From: an uncultured Bacteroidales bacterium | Lineage (GTDB): Bacteria; Bacteroidota; Bacteroidia; Bacteroidales; Lentimicrobiaceae | Length of the DNA stretch: 20,175 nucleotides | NCBI GenBank assembly: GCA_937894795.1 | Contig: CALCQV010000155.1 | Span: 1 to 20,175 of the forward strand | Direction of reading: 5' to 3' | Shown here: positions 1-7,088 of the stretch, one piece after another | Layout: the number at the start of each line of letters is the position of its first letter | How positions within the stretch are numbered: position 1 is the stretch's first letter | Program-made: the position numbers and the translations under genes | The notes under the pieces: generated by a model | Seen by the model: only the letters and a program-made list of their open reading frames with translations | Databases searched by the model: none | Told to the model about the DNA's origin: nothing

Positions 1-105
1 CAGTAAAAATGGGTGACATAATGGCAAACATAGGACTTTAGCGGACATTTTCATTTTTGGTACGGATATGGATTGTTTGATTGGAAACAACAGCCATTTT
101 GTCAG
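1..105. other. Non-coding left edge, origin unclear
   Basis: No open reading frame of useful length crosses this stretch in any frame. It contains a GTGACAT-like word near 13-19 and a CGGACATTTTC word near 42-52. To my eye these recall the outer ends of IS21-type insertion sequences in Bacteroidota, but no transposase is visible and the element, if any, would lie beyond the window edge. That reading is inference from memory, with low confidence. Confidence 0.25.
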
Positions 106-135
106 TTTTGATACCGTTTGATATCGTTTGATACC
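106..135. repeat. Three-copy 10-bp tandem repeat
   Basis: Three adjacent 10-bp units are visible: TTTTGATACC (106-115), GTTTGATATC (116-125) and GTTTGATACC (126-135). The period is close to one helical turn, so the units would face the same side of the DNA. The last two units also form the left arm of the inverted repeat at 119-203. The function is unknown; it could be a protein-binding array or part of a mobile-element end. Confidence 0.75.
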
Positions 136-203
136 CTAAGTCAGTTTTCGTGTCAGTTGCTTTAACTGCCAAAAAACATGACACAGGGTATCAAACGATA
201 TCA
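119..203. repeat. Perfect 19-bp inverted repeat with nested stem
   Basis: TGATATCGTTTGATACCCT at 119-137 is exactly complementary to AGGGTATCAAACGATATCA at 185-203, with 47 bases between. Inside, GTGTCA (150-155) pairs with TGACAC (179-184), and CAGTT (154-158) could pair with AACTG (164-168). The structure could extrude as a cruciform or fold as RNA. No T-tract follows it, so an ordinary terminator is unlikely. It may be a recombination or binding site. Confidence 0.75.
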
Positions 204-243
204 TTTTTCAAAATTTGGCACGATTGCATGTAAGTTGCAAGCT

Positions 244-286
244 AGTTTTAACGCAGAACGCGAAACAAGTTTTAACGCAGAACGCG
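244..286. repeat. Direct 19-bp repeat, two copies
   Basis: AGTTTTAACGCAGAACGCG occurs at 244-262 and again at 268-286, a period of 24 bp. The second copy runs into the 8-bp palindrome AACGCGTT (281-288). GAAAC (262-266) and GTTTC (286-290) are also complementary. The ACGCAGAACGC wording resembles dispersed intergenic repeats I associate with Bacteroidota genomes, but I cannot count other copies here. Confidence 0.7.
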
Positions 287-290
287 TTTC

Positions 291-460
291 AGTTCTTTGA
301 CATCTTGAAATGATTTTCCCTAAAGTGTTGTGAAACGCCCAAGGGAAGAGAAATGCATACTGTGAAGGCTGAAGTGGAATCGGCCATCAGGTGGAGGAAG
401 TATGCATTCTCAAATTTGATTGTGTAATCAGGCAAAGTTGGTCAGACTGACTCTGCCGTC
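291..460 (+). ncRNA. Candidate structured RNA, class unknown
   Basis: A chain of complementary segments follows a boxA-like word (GTTCTTTGACA, 292-302). TTTTCCCT (314-321) pairs with AGGGAAGA (342-349). Inside that, GTGTT (325-329) and AACGC (334-338) close a GTGA (GNRA-type) tetraloop. AATGCATAC (352-360) pairs perfectly with GTATGCATT (400-408) and encloses GGCTGA (367-372)/TCGGCC (380-385). TGATT (417-421) pairs with AATCA (426-430), and GGCA (431-434) with TGCC (454-457), followed by a T-rich stretch. A TTGACA hexamer (297-302) lies 18 bp before TAAAGT (321-326), a weak promoter pair that would start transcription inside the structure. No known RNA family was recognised. The strand is a guess from the boxA orientation. 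Confidence 0.35.
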
Positions 461-468
461 TTAATATT

Positions 469-514
469 ATTAATAAATCAGGGGCAGATGATTGTCTGCC
501 CCTGATTTATTAAT
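469..514. terminator. Strong 20-bp stem terminator
   Basis: Positions 469-488 and 495-514 are perfectly complementary (20 bp) around a 6-base loop, with a GGGGCAGA/TCTGCCCC core and an A/T-rich outer stem. It lies about 50 bases beyond the stop codon of the minus-strand peptidase gene, so it most likely ends that transcript. The symmetric A/T flanks would also let it stop transcription arriving from the left. Confidence 0.7.
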
Positions 515-566
515 CCTAAAAGGTTAATGTTAATAATGAACCGGTCTATTTGAAGTTCATCATGTT

Positions 567-3500
567 TTAATGAATTTCAGTTTCAATCCATTTGCTCCTA
601 TCAGGAGGGGTCGGCGGAGTGATCTTCTTAACAGGATTGTCTTTTAGCTCCTGAAGCAGTTCCTGAACGGCTCTTTCAATGCAGGGGTCAATGCCTTTGG
701 ACATTTGTTCGGGTCGGTCAATTACTTCGATATCAGGATAAACACCGATACCTTCAATGATCCAGTGCTCGTTTTCATCAAAGATGCCGAATTGGGGGAC
801 CGAGATATATCCGCCATCCACCAGACCGGCATTACGTGATATGCCTATAAGTCCTCCCCAGGTGCGTGTTCCAATCAGTTTGCCTAAGCCCAATTTTTTG
901 AAATAATAAGGGAAGGCATCACCACCGGAGGATGAATAGCCGTTGATGAGCATGGCTTTCGGACCGTCGTGTGCAATTCCCGGGGCAGCACCAGGCTGCA
1001 GTCCATTGCGATACCAGTAGCTGAGTGTCTTTCGGTCGAGCAGGTCGGCCATGCGATCGGGTATAAATCCTCCTCCGTTATAGCGGTCATCTATAATGAG
1101 TGCTTCCTTATCGTGGTATGCATACATTCCCCTGAAGAGTTCGCGGTTACCTTCAACGGCGGTATTCGGCACATGGATATAGCCAATACGGCCACCTGAT
1201 AGTTTGTCAACCAAGGCTCTGCGCTCATTTACCCAGTCGAGGTACATAAGTTCATGCTCACTCTTTATGGGTTTGACAGTCTCTATCCTTGACCCGTTGG
1301 CTTCTGGCTTACTGTTAACTTCAAGCTCAATATTCTTATTGGCGGTGTTTTCAAGAAACTCATAAGGATTGTCCTTTAGGGTTAATTTGCGACCACCAAT
1401 GCTCAGAATATAATCGCCTTCTTTTACATTGACACCTATATCATGAAGCGGTGACCTGCGACTGTTGTTCCAGTTTTCACTGTCGTAGATTTTGCCGATC
1501 TTGTAAAGTCCGGCGGTTTGATCGGGAATAATTTCAGCGCCAAGGAGTCCGCCCTCAATACGTTTCACTTTAGCAAAGTCGCCCCAGTCAACATAGGAGT
1601 GTCCGGTATTTGTTTCTGCGACAATTTCCGAAAGGATATAATCAAGATCGGCACGATGGGAAACAGAAGATAATAAAGGACTGTATCTCTGTTTGATACC
1701 CGGCCAGTCAACACCGTGGAGGTTGCTTACATAGAAATAGTCTCTGAATATCCGCCATGCATCCGTATAGATCTGATTCCATTCTTTGCGCGGATCGATC
1801 TTCATTTGTAGGTTGTCGAGGTTCAGTTTGCCGGCACCGGCTTTCTGACCTTCCTTCACCTTGATAATTCCATAGTCACTGCCATTATTGTAGATAAGTG
1901 ATTTGCCGTCAGCGGATACGCTGTAGTTGCCTATCCGATCGAGTACTTCAACACATTTCTCCTCTTCCTGGTTATAGAACATCAATTTGCCGTTTGATAC
2001 GTATAGTAGGCCGCCGTCAGCCGGTTGCAGTCCGTAATAGCTGCCTGATTCCACCGGCAGTGCCATTATTCTATGATTGATGTTATCAAAATCTATGATA
2101 ACTTTAACCGCCGGTTTCTCTTTAGATTCAGCAGCTTCGTCATCTTTGCCATTTTTTGAATTCTTTTTGGATGCTTTATTTTTTTCTGAATCGGATGATT
2201 CTGTTTTAGTTGGTTCAGTTACCGGCTCGATATCAGTTTTCTGTTTTACCAGGGGAGGTCCGTCGGTTTTCAGCGCCAATGCAAAGAGGCGGGTTGCCTT
2301 GGTATAGAGGTAATCAAATTCAAAGCTCGAGAATTCAAGGTTGAAGTCGCGGTTGGAAGCGAAGAAGATATAATTGCCATCACGTGAGAATACAGGATTC
2401 CCATCAGCGAAGGTGTTGTCGGTGAGCTGGTGGTTCTTTGCTGTTTCTATGTTGTACACCCAAATGGCCGAGTTGCCGTTGGTACCTTCACGGGAGTAGG
2501 TGATCCACTTTGAATCGGGTGAGAAGTTGTAATCACGTATTTCATTTAAGGAAGCGGTATTTACTTCTGTTTGTTTTCCGGAAGATACATTCAGAAGCCA
2601 AAGTTTCATATTCCTGTCGGAATAGGTGAGGTACCTGCTGTCGGGTGACCATATGGCAGGGTTTATCCATGCTTTGGAGTCTTTAGTAAGTTGTTTGGCT
2701 TCTGCTCCTTTCTTGTTTTCGAGAAGGTAAAATTCATATTCGCCCGATGCGTCACTCACATACGCGATATATTTGCCATTGGGGGACCAGACAGAGTATT
2801 GCTCTCTGATTCCCTGTGTATTGGTAAGATTTTCAATTTCGCCATTTTCAGCAGGGACGGTGAAAATGTCACCCCGAGCATCAAAGATGGCCCGTTTGGC
2901 AGTAGGTGAAATATCAAACCCACCGATATCATCCTTTACATTTTTGAAATAGGGAATGAGGTTGGGATTGTCGAAGTTTATATTTACCACCAGTTTTTCA
3001 CTAACTCCTGTATTGAGATTCAGCTTATAAAGAAATCCACCGTTCTCATATATCAGCTGTCCGTTTTCGCCGGAAGGCCACATTACGTCGAATTCCTTGT
3101 GGAACGTCATTTGTACCGACTGCCTTGTGGCGATATCATATTTATAGATATTGAGCTTTAGGTCCTTGTCGGATGCATAATAGATATTGTTACCCGACCA
3201 TGTAGGCCATTGGTCAGCGCCGGTGAAGCTTGTAATCTGCTCAGCGCTATGATTTTTAAGGTCATAAATCCATAACTCGGTAGCCCTGCCTCCCTTGTAT
3301 CGCTTCCAGGTGCGGAACTCCCGGTCAACAGGGGTAAAGCAGATTTTAGATCCATCGGGTGACAGAGCGGCAAATCCGCCATTCACTATCTCGAGAGGTG
3401 TTTCCATGCCACCATCAATACTTACAAGGAAGTACTTTCCGTTACGCTCGCCAAAGGATGTACGATTGCCACGAAATAGAACCTGTTTGCTATCGGGCGT

Positions 3501-3875
3501 CCAGTCGAGTACAGCATTATCCCAACCACCTCTGGGGGGCATGACACCTACAGAATTATAAAAAGTAAGCTGCCGGGGTGTGCCGCCAACTGACGGGATT
3601 ACAAAAATCTGTCGTGTACCTGAGTATTCACCTGAGAAGGCTATCCATTTCCCATCAGGGGAAATCTTTGGGAACAATTCCATTCCTTCATGGGAGGTAA
3701 GACGACGGGCATTTCCGCCGGTAGCATCTACCGTCCAGATATCGCCTGCATAAACAAAGGCTACAAGGTTGTTGTTGATGTCAGGGAAGCGCAACATACG
3801 TGCGTCATCCAGCGAAAAAGCAGGTAATGAGCTGCCTAATAAAAAGGCTAAAATCAGCTTGAAAATATTCTTCAT
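567..3875 (-). CDS. Periplasmic tricorn-like S41 peptidase
   Basis: This 1102-residue protein matches the bacterial tricorn-protease-like layout and probably degrades peptides in the periplasm. A signal peptide is clear (residues 1-21, ending PAFS). WD40-like propeller repeats follow, recognisable by recurring SPDGKWIAF- and SPDSRYLTY-type motifs, up to about residue 670. They are interrupted by a charged Lys/Glu/Ser-rich linker at about 544-590. A PDZ segment lies at about 775-858, then the S41 core. From spacing relative to Thermoplasma tricorn I assign His759 (in NTGHSY), Ser983 (in SSSGGD) and Glu1041 (in WIIEGIG) as catalytic. The tetrad serine that precedes the histidine in tricorn is Gly758 here. 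The start at 3875 is set by the signal peptide; no Shine-Dalgarno is seen. It lies 84 bp downstream of the epimerase gene on the same strand and may share its transcript. Confidence 0.9.
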   Translation of the reverse strand: MKNIFKLILAFLLGSSLPAFSLDDARMLRFPDINNNLVAFVYAGDIWTVDATGGNARRLTSHEGMELFPKISPDGKWIAFSGEYSGTRQIFVIPSVGGTPRQLTFYNSVGVMPPRGGWDNAVLDWTPDSKQVLFRGNRTSFGERNGKYFLVSIDGGMETPLEIVNGGFAALSPDGSKICFTPVDREFRTWKRYKGGRATELWIYDLKNHSAEQITSFTGADQWPTWSGNNIYYASDKDLKLNIYKYDIATRQSVQMTFHKEFDVMWPSGENGQLIYENGGFLYKLNLNTGVSEKLVVNINFDNPNLIPYFKNVKDDIGGFDISPTAKRAIFDARGDIFTVPAENGEIENLTNTQGIREQYSVWSPNGKYIAYVSDASGEYEFYLLENKKGAEAKQLTKDSKAWINPAIWSPDSRYLTYSDRNMKLWLLNVSSGKQTEVNTASLNEIRDYNFSPDSKWITYSREGTNGNSAIWVYNIETAKNHQLTDNTFADGNPVFSRDGNYIFFASNRDFNLEFSSFEFDYLYTKATRLFALALKTDGPPLVKQKTDIEPVTEPTKTESSDSEKNKASKKNSKNGKDDEAAESKEKPAVKVIIDFDNINHRIMALPVESGSYYGLQPADGGLLYVSNGKLMFYNQEEEKCVEVLDRIGNYSVSADGKSLIYNNGSDYGIIKVKEGQKAGAGKLNLDNLQMKIDPRKEWNQIYTDAWRIFRDYFYVSNLHGVDWPGIKQRYSPLLSSVSHRADLDYILSEIVAETNTGHSYVDWGDFAKVKRIEGGLLGAEIIPDQTAGLYKIGKIYDSENWNNSRRSPLHDIGVNVKEGDYILSIGGRKLTLKDNPYEFLENTANKNIELEVNSKPEANGSRIETVKPIKSEHELMYLDWVNERRALVDKLSGGRIGYIHVPNTAVEGNRELFRGMYAYHDKEALIIDDRYNGGGFIPDRMADLLDRKTLSYWYRNGLQPGAAPGIAHDGPKAMLINGYSSSGGDAFPYYFKKLGLGKLIGTRTWGGLIGISRNAGLVDGGYISVPQFGIFDENEHWIIEGIGVYPDIEVIDRPEQMSKGIDPCIERAVQELLQELKDNPVKKITPPTPPDRSKWIETEIH

Positions 3876-3959
3876 TGGAATGAGTTATTAAAGACGGTGC
3901 AAATTATGAAATTTTCAGGTATGATCTACTCCGTGGCTTGTATAAGCCGGCGGCCAATA

Positions 3960-4829
3960 TCAAAGAGCCCTGCTTTCTTTAGTAAGCAAATCATCAAGGG
4001 CCCCCTCAATATGCGGAAATTGAAAGCTGAATCCTTCCTTCAATAGCCTTTCAGGATAGCCAATCTGGCCGGATGTGAGTATTTGGGCCCCATCACCATA
4101 CAGCAACTTAAGTATAAAAGAAGGCACGGTAAAGAATGCCGGCCGGTGAAGCGCTTTAGCTATGGCAACGGTTATTTCTGCATTGCTGATATATCCCGGT
4201 GAAGTGAAGTTGTAGACTCCTTCACGCCTCGTTTCAATGATGAACATGAATGCCCGGATAAGATCATCAATATGAATCCATGATACCATCTGTTTCCCTG
4301 AGCCTATGTTACCTCCTACGTACAGTTTGAAAGGAAGCATCATAGTGGGTAAGGCGCCTTGCTTCCCATCTAACACAATGCCTATACGTACAATTGTCAG
4401 CAGGGTGGGAGATTCAACTTTACGTGCTGCATTTTCCCATTCTTTAACCACATGGGCTACGAATCCGGATGCAAACGAGTTGGTTGATTCTGAATTTACG
4501 CCGGTTTCGGAGTAGATTCCAACGGCAGATGCTGATATTAATTGTTTGGGTTTCTGATTTGTATGTTTTATTGCACTGATGAGCTTAAGAGTAGTATTGA
4601 TTCTGGATTCAAATATTAATTTACGGTTTCTGTCAGTATGCCGGGTTATGATTGGAACGCCGGCAAGATTAATGATCACATCACAACCCTCCATAAGATT
4701 GCTCAATAGATTTTCATCCATTTGGAATTCCTTCCTGCCAAGGGCGACAACCTCCCAGTTCAATGATTCAAGGTGAGCTTTCAATCTGCTGCCAATAAAA
4801 CCTGAAGCCCCTGAAATAACTGCTTTCAT
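3960..4829 (-). CDS. TIGR01777-family NAD(P)-dependent epimerase
   Basis: A 289-residue extended short-chain dehydrogenase-like protein of the TIGR01777 (YfcH-like) family, whose substrate is not established. The N-terminal Rossmann motif GASGFIGS (residues 7-14) binds the dinucleotide. SASAVGIYSETG and the WIHIDDL segment are typical of the family. The C-terminus (ALHRPAFFTVP to GYPERLLKEGF) matches the DUF1731 tail that defines it. There is no signal peptide or membrane segment, so it should be cytosolic. The length is normal for the family. The gene starts a minus-strand pair with the tricorn-like peptidase. No TAnnTTTG element was found upstream on this strand, so its promoter is undefined. 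Confidence 0.88.
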   Translation of the reverse strand: MKAVISGASGFIGSRLKAHLESLNWEVVALGRKEFQMDENLLSNLMEGCDVIINLAGVPIITRHTDRNRKLIFESRINTTLKLISAIKHTNQKPKQLISASAVGIYSETGVNSESTNSFASGFVAHVVKEWENAARKVESPTLLTIVRIGIVLDGKQGALPTMMLPFKLYVGGNIGSGKQMVSWIHIDDLIRAFMFIIETRREGVYNFTSPGYISNAEITVAIAKALHRPAFFTVPSFILKLLYGDGAQILTSGQIGYPERLLKEGFSFQFPHIEGALDDLLTKESRAL

Positions 4830-4945
4830 TTGTTTAATTTATTGAGGTAAGTGGTGAATGCTTTATTAAGCTATGATAATGATTGCCTTATATATGCAGA
4901 TTGTTACATCTTTGTTTCATTTATACATTATCCTCTCATCTTAAG

Positions 4946-4974
4946 GTTGTTTTGTTTAAAAACCTTTACCTTTG
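4946..4974 (+). promoter_or_regulatory. Bacteroidota-type promoter of mutA
   Basis: TACCTTTG at 4967-4974 fits the TAnnTTTG -7 consensus exactly. A GTTG at 4946-4949 (17-base gap) or TTTG at 4951-4954 (12-base gap) could serve as a non-ideal -33 element. Transcription would start near 4980, giving a leader of about 110 bases before mutA. No cobalamin-riboswitch core was recognised in that leader. Confidence 0.6.
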
Positions 4975-5093
4975 CAGCGAATTTAATAAACAAACCCTGC
5001 ACAATATTGCAAGTGCAAGAACAAATGTACAAGGGAAATAGTTTTGAAAGTAATAATTGACCGAATAATATTAGTATAACCTATATACCATTC

Positions 5094-7016
5094 ATGGACA
5101 ATATGGAAAAAGAAAACAAGCCCGGACGTTTATTTAAAGAATTCCCGCCGATAGCTACTTCACAATGGGAGGAGAAAATACAGCAGGATCTTAAAGGGGC
5201 AGATTACGAAAAGAAGCTGATATGGCGTACGGCGGAGGGTATAAAAGTAAAGCCTTATTACCGTGCAGAAGATCTCACCGGCCTTAGGCAGATGCTTACC
5301 TCTATACCGGGCCAATTCCCCTTTGTCAGAGGAACCGGTAATGAATCAAATCAATGGCTTATTGCACAGGCTATTGAGGATTCAGATATTGAGAAAGCCA
5401 ACCATCTGGCCAGGGAAGCAACCACAAGAGGCGCTGATGCTGTTATTTTAGATGCATCGGCTGTCAATTCAGCCGGTGATGTTGCAAAGCTGCTCAAAGG
5501 CATCGACTTGAATAGGGTTACCGTCTGTTTCAACAGCGCACCTTCTTATGAAAGGCTGTTGACTTATATGGATGAGAGTTTCAAAGCATCGGGTACGGAT
5601 AAATCAAAAGTTAAAATGATTTTTGATTTCGACCCACTGAGCTATGTATTGCTAAACGGGAACTTCTACAGCACAGCTGAAGGCGACTTACTGGAGGGTG
5701 CCGAGTTACTTAAAGATACAAAGGATACGTTACCGGGATTAAAGGTGTTGAGTGTTAATGGACAGTATTTCCACAATGCAGGTTCAACATTGGTGCAGGA
5801 ATTGGCTTTTGCCCTCGCTTCGGGTAATGAGTATCTGCACTGGTATACAACCAGGGGTTTTAGTATTGACGAGATAGCCCCAAAGATGACATTTGTATTT
5901 GCCACCGGAGGCAACTACTTTATGGAAATAGCCAAGTTGCGTGCTGCCCGGTTACTTTGGGCGCAAATAGTGAATCAGTACAAACCCGCATCCATGGATT
6001 CAGCTAAAATGCATATCCATTCAACCACTGCCAACTGGAACAAGACTATTTATGATCCTTATGTTAATCTGCTCAGGACAACCACTGAGGCCATGTCGGC
6101 AGCATTAGGCAATGCTGATATCATTACGGTTCTGCCTTTTGACATGAATTACGAGGAGCCTGATGATTTCTCATTGCGTATGTCAAGAAATCAGCAGATC
6201 ATCTTAAAGGAAGAGTCAAACCTTGATAAAGTAATTGACCCTGCAGCCGGTTCCTATTATATAGAGAATCTTACTGCTTCATTAGCTGATGCTGCCTGGA
6301 AACTTTTCCTTGAAGTGGAGGGAAAAGGGGGCATGATGGAAGCTATAAAGACCGGTTTCATTCAGGATGAAGTAGCGGCAAGTGCCAAACAGAAAATGGA
6401 AGATGTTGCCTACAGGCGTACCTTGGTTTTGGGTACTAATCAACATCCGAACCTGAATGAGAATATGTTGGGAAAAATACAAATGGAAGAAGATGCAGAT
6501 GTTGAAGTACCGGAAAGCAAGCCTTTCAGACAGCCTCAATATAAAACATTGGATATCAGGCGGGCAACAGATGAGTTTGAAGATTTACGATTGGCAACTG
6601 AAATATGGGAGAACGAAGGTAATAAGCGTCCTGCTGTTTTCATGCTTACTATTGGAAATCAGGCAATGCGTAAGGCAAGGGCTGCATTCAGCACCGGTTT
6701 CTTTGGTGGTGCCGGCTATTCAATAATTGACAATGCCGGATTCAAAGATGCTGAAGAAGGTGTTAAGGCAGCGCTGGCTTCGGATGCTGAGATCGTAGTG
6801 ATCTGCAGTTCTGATGAAGAGTATGCTGAACTGGCCGGGGGTATTACCAAGAGCATAAAAACCGGTAAACCCGGAGCTATAGTTGTGGTGGCCGGGTATC
6901 CGAAAGAAATCATTGATACCTTAAAAGCTTCCGGCGTGGATGAGTTTATACATGTGAAGAGCAATGCACTTAACACTTTATACAGCTTCCAGAAGAAGTT
7001 GGAAGTGATGTTGTAG
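5094..7016 (+). CDS. mutA: Methylmalonyl-CoA mutase small subunit MutA
   Basis: A 640-residue non-catalytic beta subunit of the adenosylcobalamin-dependent methylmalonyl-CoA mutase heterodimer (succinyl-CoA to (R)-methylmalonyl-CoA, the route to propionate). It shares the TIM-barrel plus B12-fold layout of MutB: EIAKLRAARLLWAQI in the barrel, IDPAAGSYYIENLT later, and a C-terminal flavodoxin-like part from about residue 515. The B12-ligand motif DxHxxG is absent; GNQAMRKARAAFSTGFFGG stands in its place, as expected for the small subunit. The MutB substrate-binding segment RGPYSTMY is replaced by RGTGNESN. The start at 5094 is the first ATG; a second one three codons later (5103) is equally possible. 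mutB follows after 72 bp in the same direction. Confidence 0.95.
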   Translation: MDNMEKENKPGRLFKEFPPIATSQWEEKIQQDLKGADYEKKLIWRTAEGIKVKPYYRAEDLTGLRQMLTSIPGQFPFVRGTGNESNQWLIAQAIEDSDIEKANHLAREATTRGADAVILDASAVNSAGDVAKLLKGIDLNRVTVCFNSAPSYERLLTYMDESFKASGTDKSKVKMIFDFDPLSYVLLNGNFYSTAEGDLLEGAELLKDTKDTLPGLKVLSVNGQYFHNAGSTLVQELAFALASGNEYLHWYTTRGFSIDEIAPKMTFVFATGGNYFMEIAKLRAARLLWAQIVNQYKPASMDSAKMHIHSTTANWNKTIYDPYVNLLRTTTEAMSAALGNADIITVLPFDMNYEEPDDFSLRMSRNQQIILKEESNLDKVIDPAAGSYYIENLTASLADAAWKLFLEVEGKGGMMEAIKTGFIQDEVAASAKQKMEDVAYRRTLVLGTNQHPNLNENMLGKIQMEEDADVEVPESKPFRQPQYKTLDIRRATDEFEDLRLATEIWENEGNKRPAVFMLTIGNQAMRKARAAFSTGFFGGAGYSIIDNAGFKDAEEGVKAALASDAEIVVICSSDEEYAELAGGITKSIKTGKPGAIVVVAGYPKEIIDTLKASGVDEFIHVKSNALNTLYSFQKKLEVML

Positions 7017-7017
7017 G

Positions 7018-7040
7018 AATCATTCTATTATTCAATGATT
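7018..7040 (+). other. Small intercistronic hairpin, mutA-mutB
   Basis: AATCATT (7018-7024) and AATGATT (7034-7040) can pair directly after the mutA stop codon. The stem is short, A/T-only apart from one C-G pair, and lacks a T-tract. It is more likely an RNA-processing or stability element than a terminator, or it may be chance. It does not argue against co-transcription of the two subunit genes. Confidence 0.25.
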
Positions 7041-7088
7041 TCACGAATAGATTATTTTAATTAACAAGTAAGTACTCAAATTAAAGAT

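Noticed and set aside
106..135. CRISPR array
   Set aside because: The repeats are 10 bp with no spacers between them; the 19-bp pair at 244-286 has a single 5-base gap. Neither fits repeat-spacer architecture, and no cas gene is present.
4851..5060. 69-residue open frame upstream of mutA on the plus strand
   Set aside because: It spans the predicted mutA promoter and has no family resemblance or ribosome binding site; it is best seen as chance in an A/T-rich gap.
4980..5093. Cobalamin riboswitch in the mutA leader
   Set aside because: The enzyme needs B12, but the roughly 110-base leader is short and A/T-rich, and no B12-box-like core (GCCACTG-type) or suitable helices are visible.
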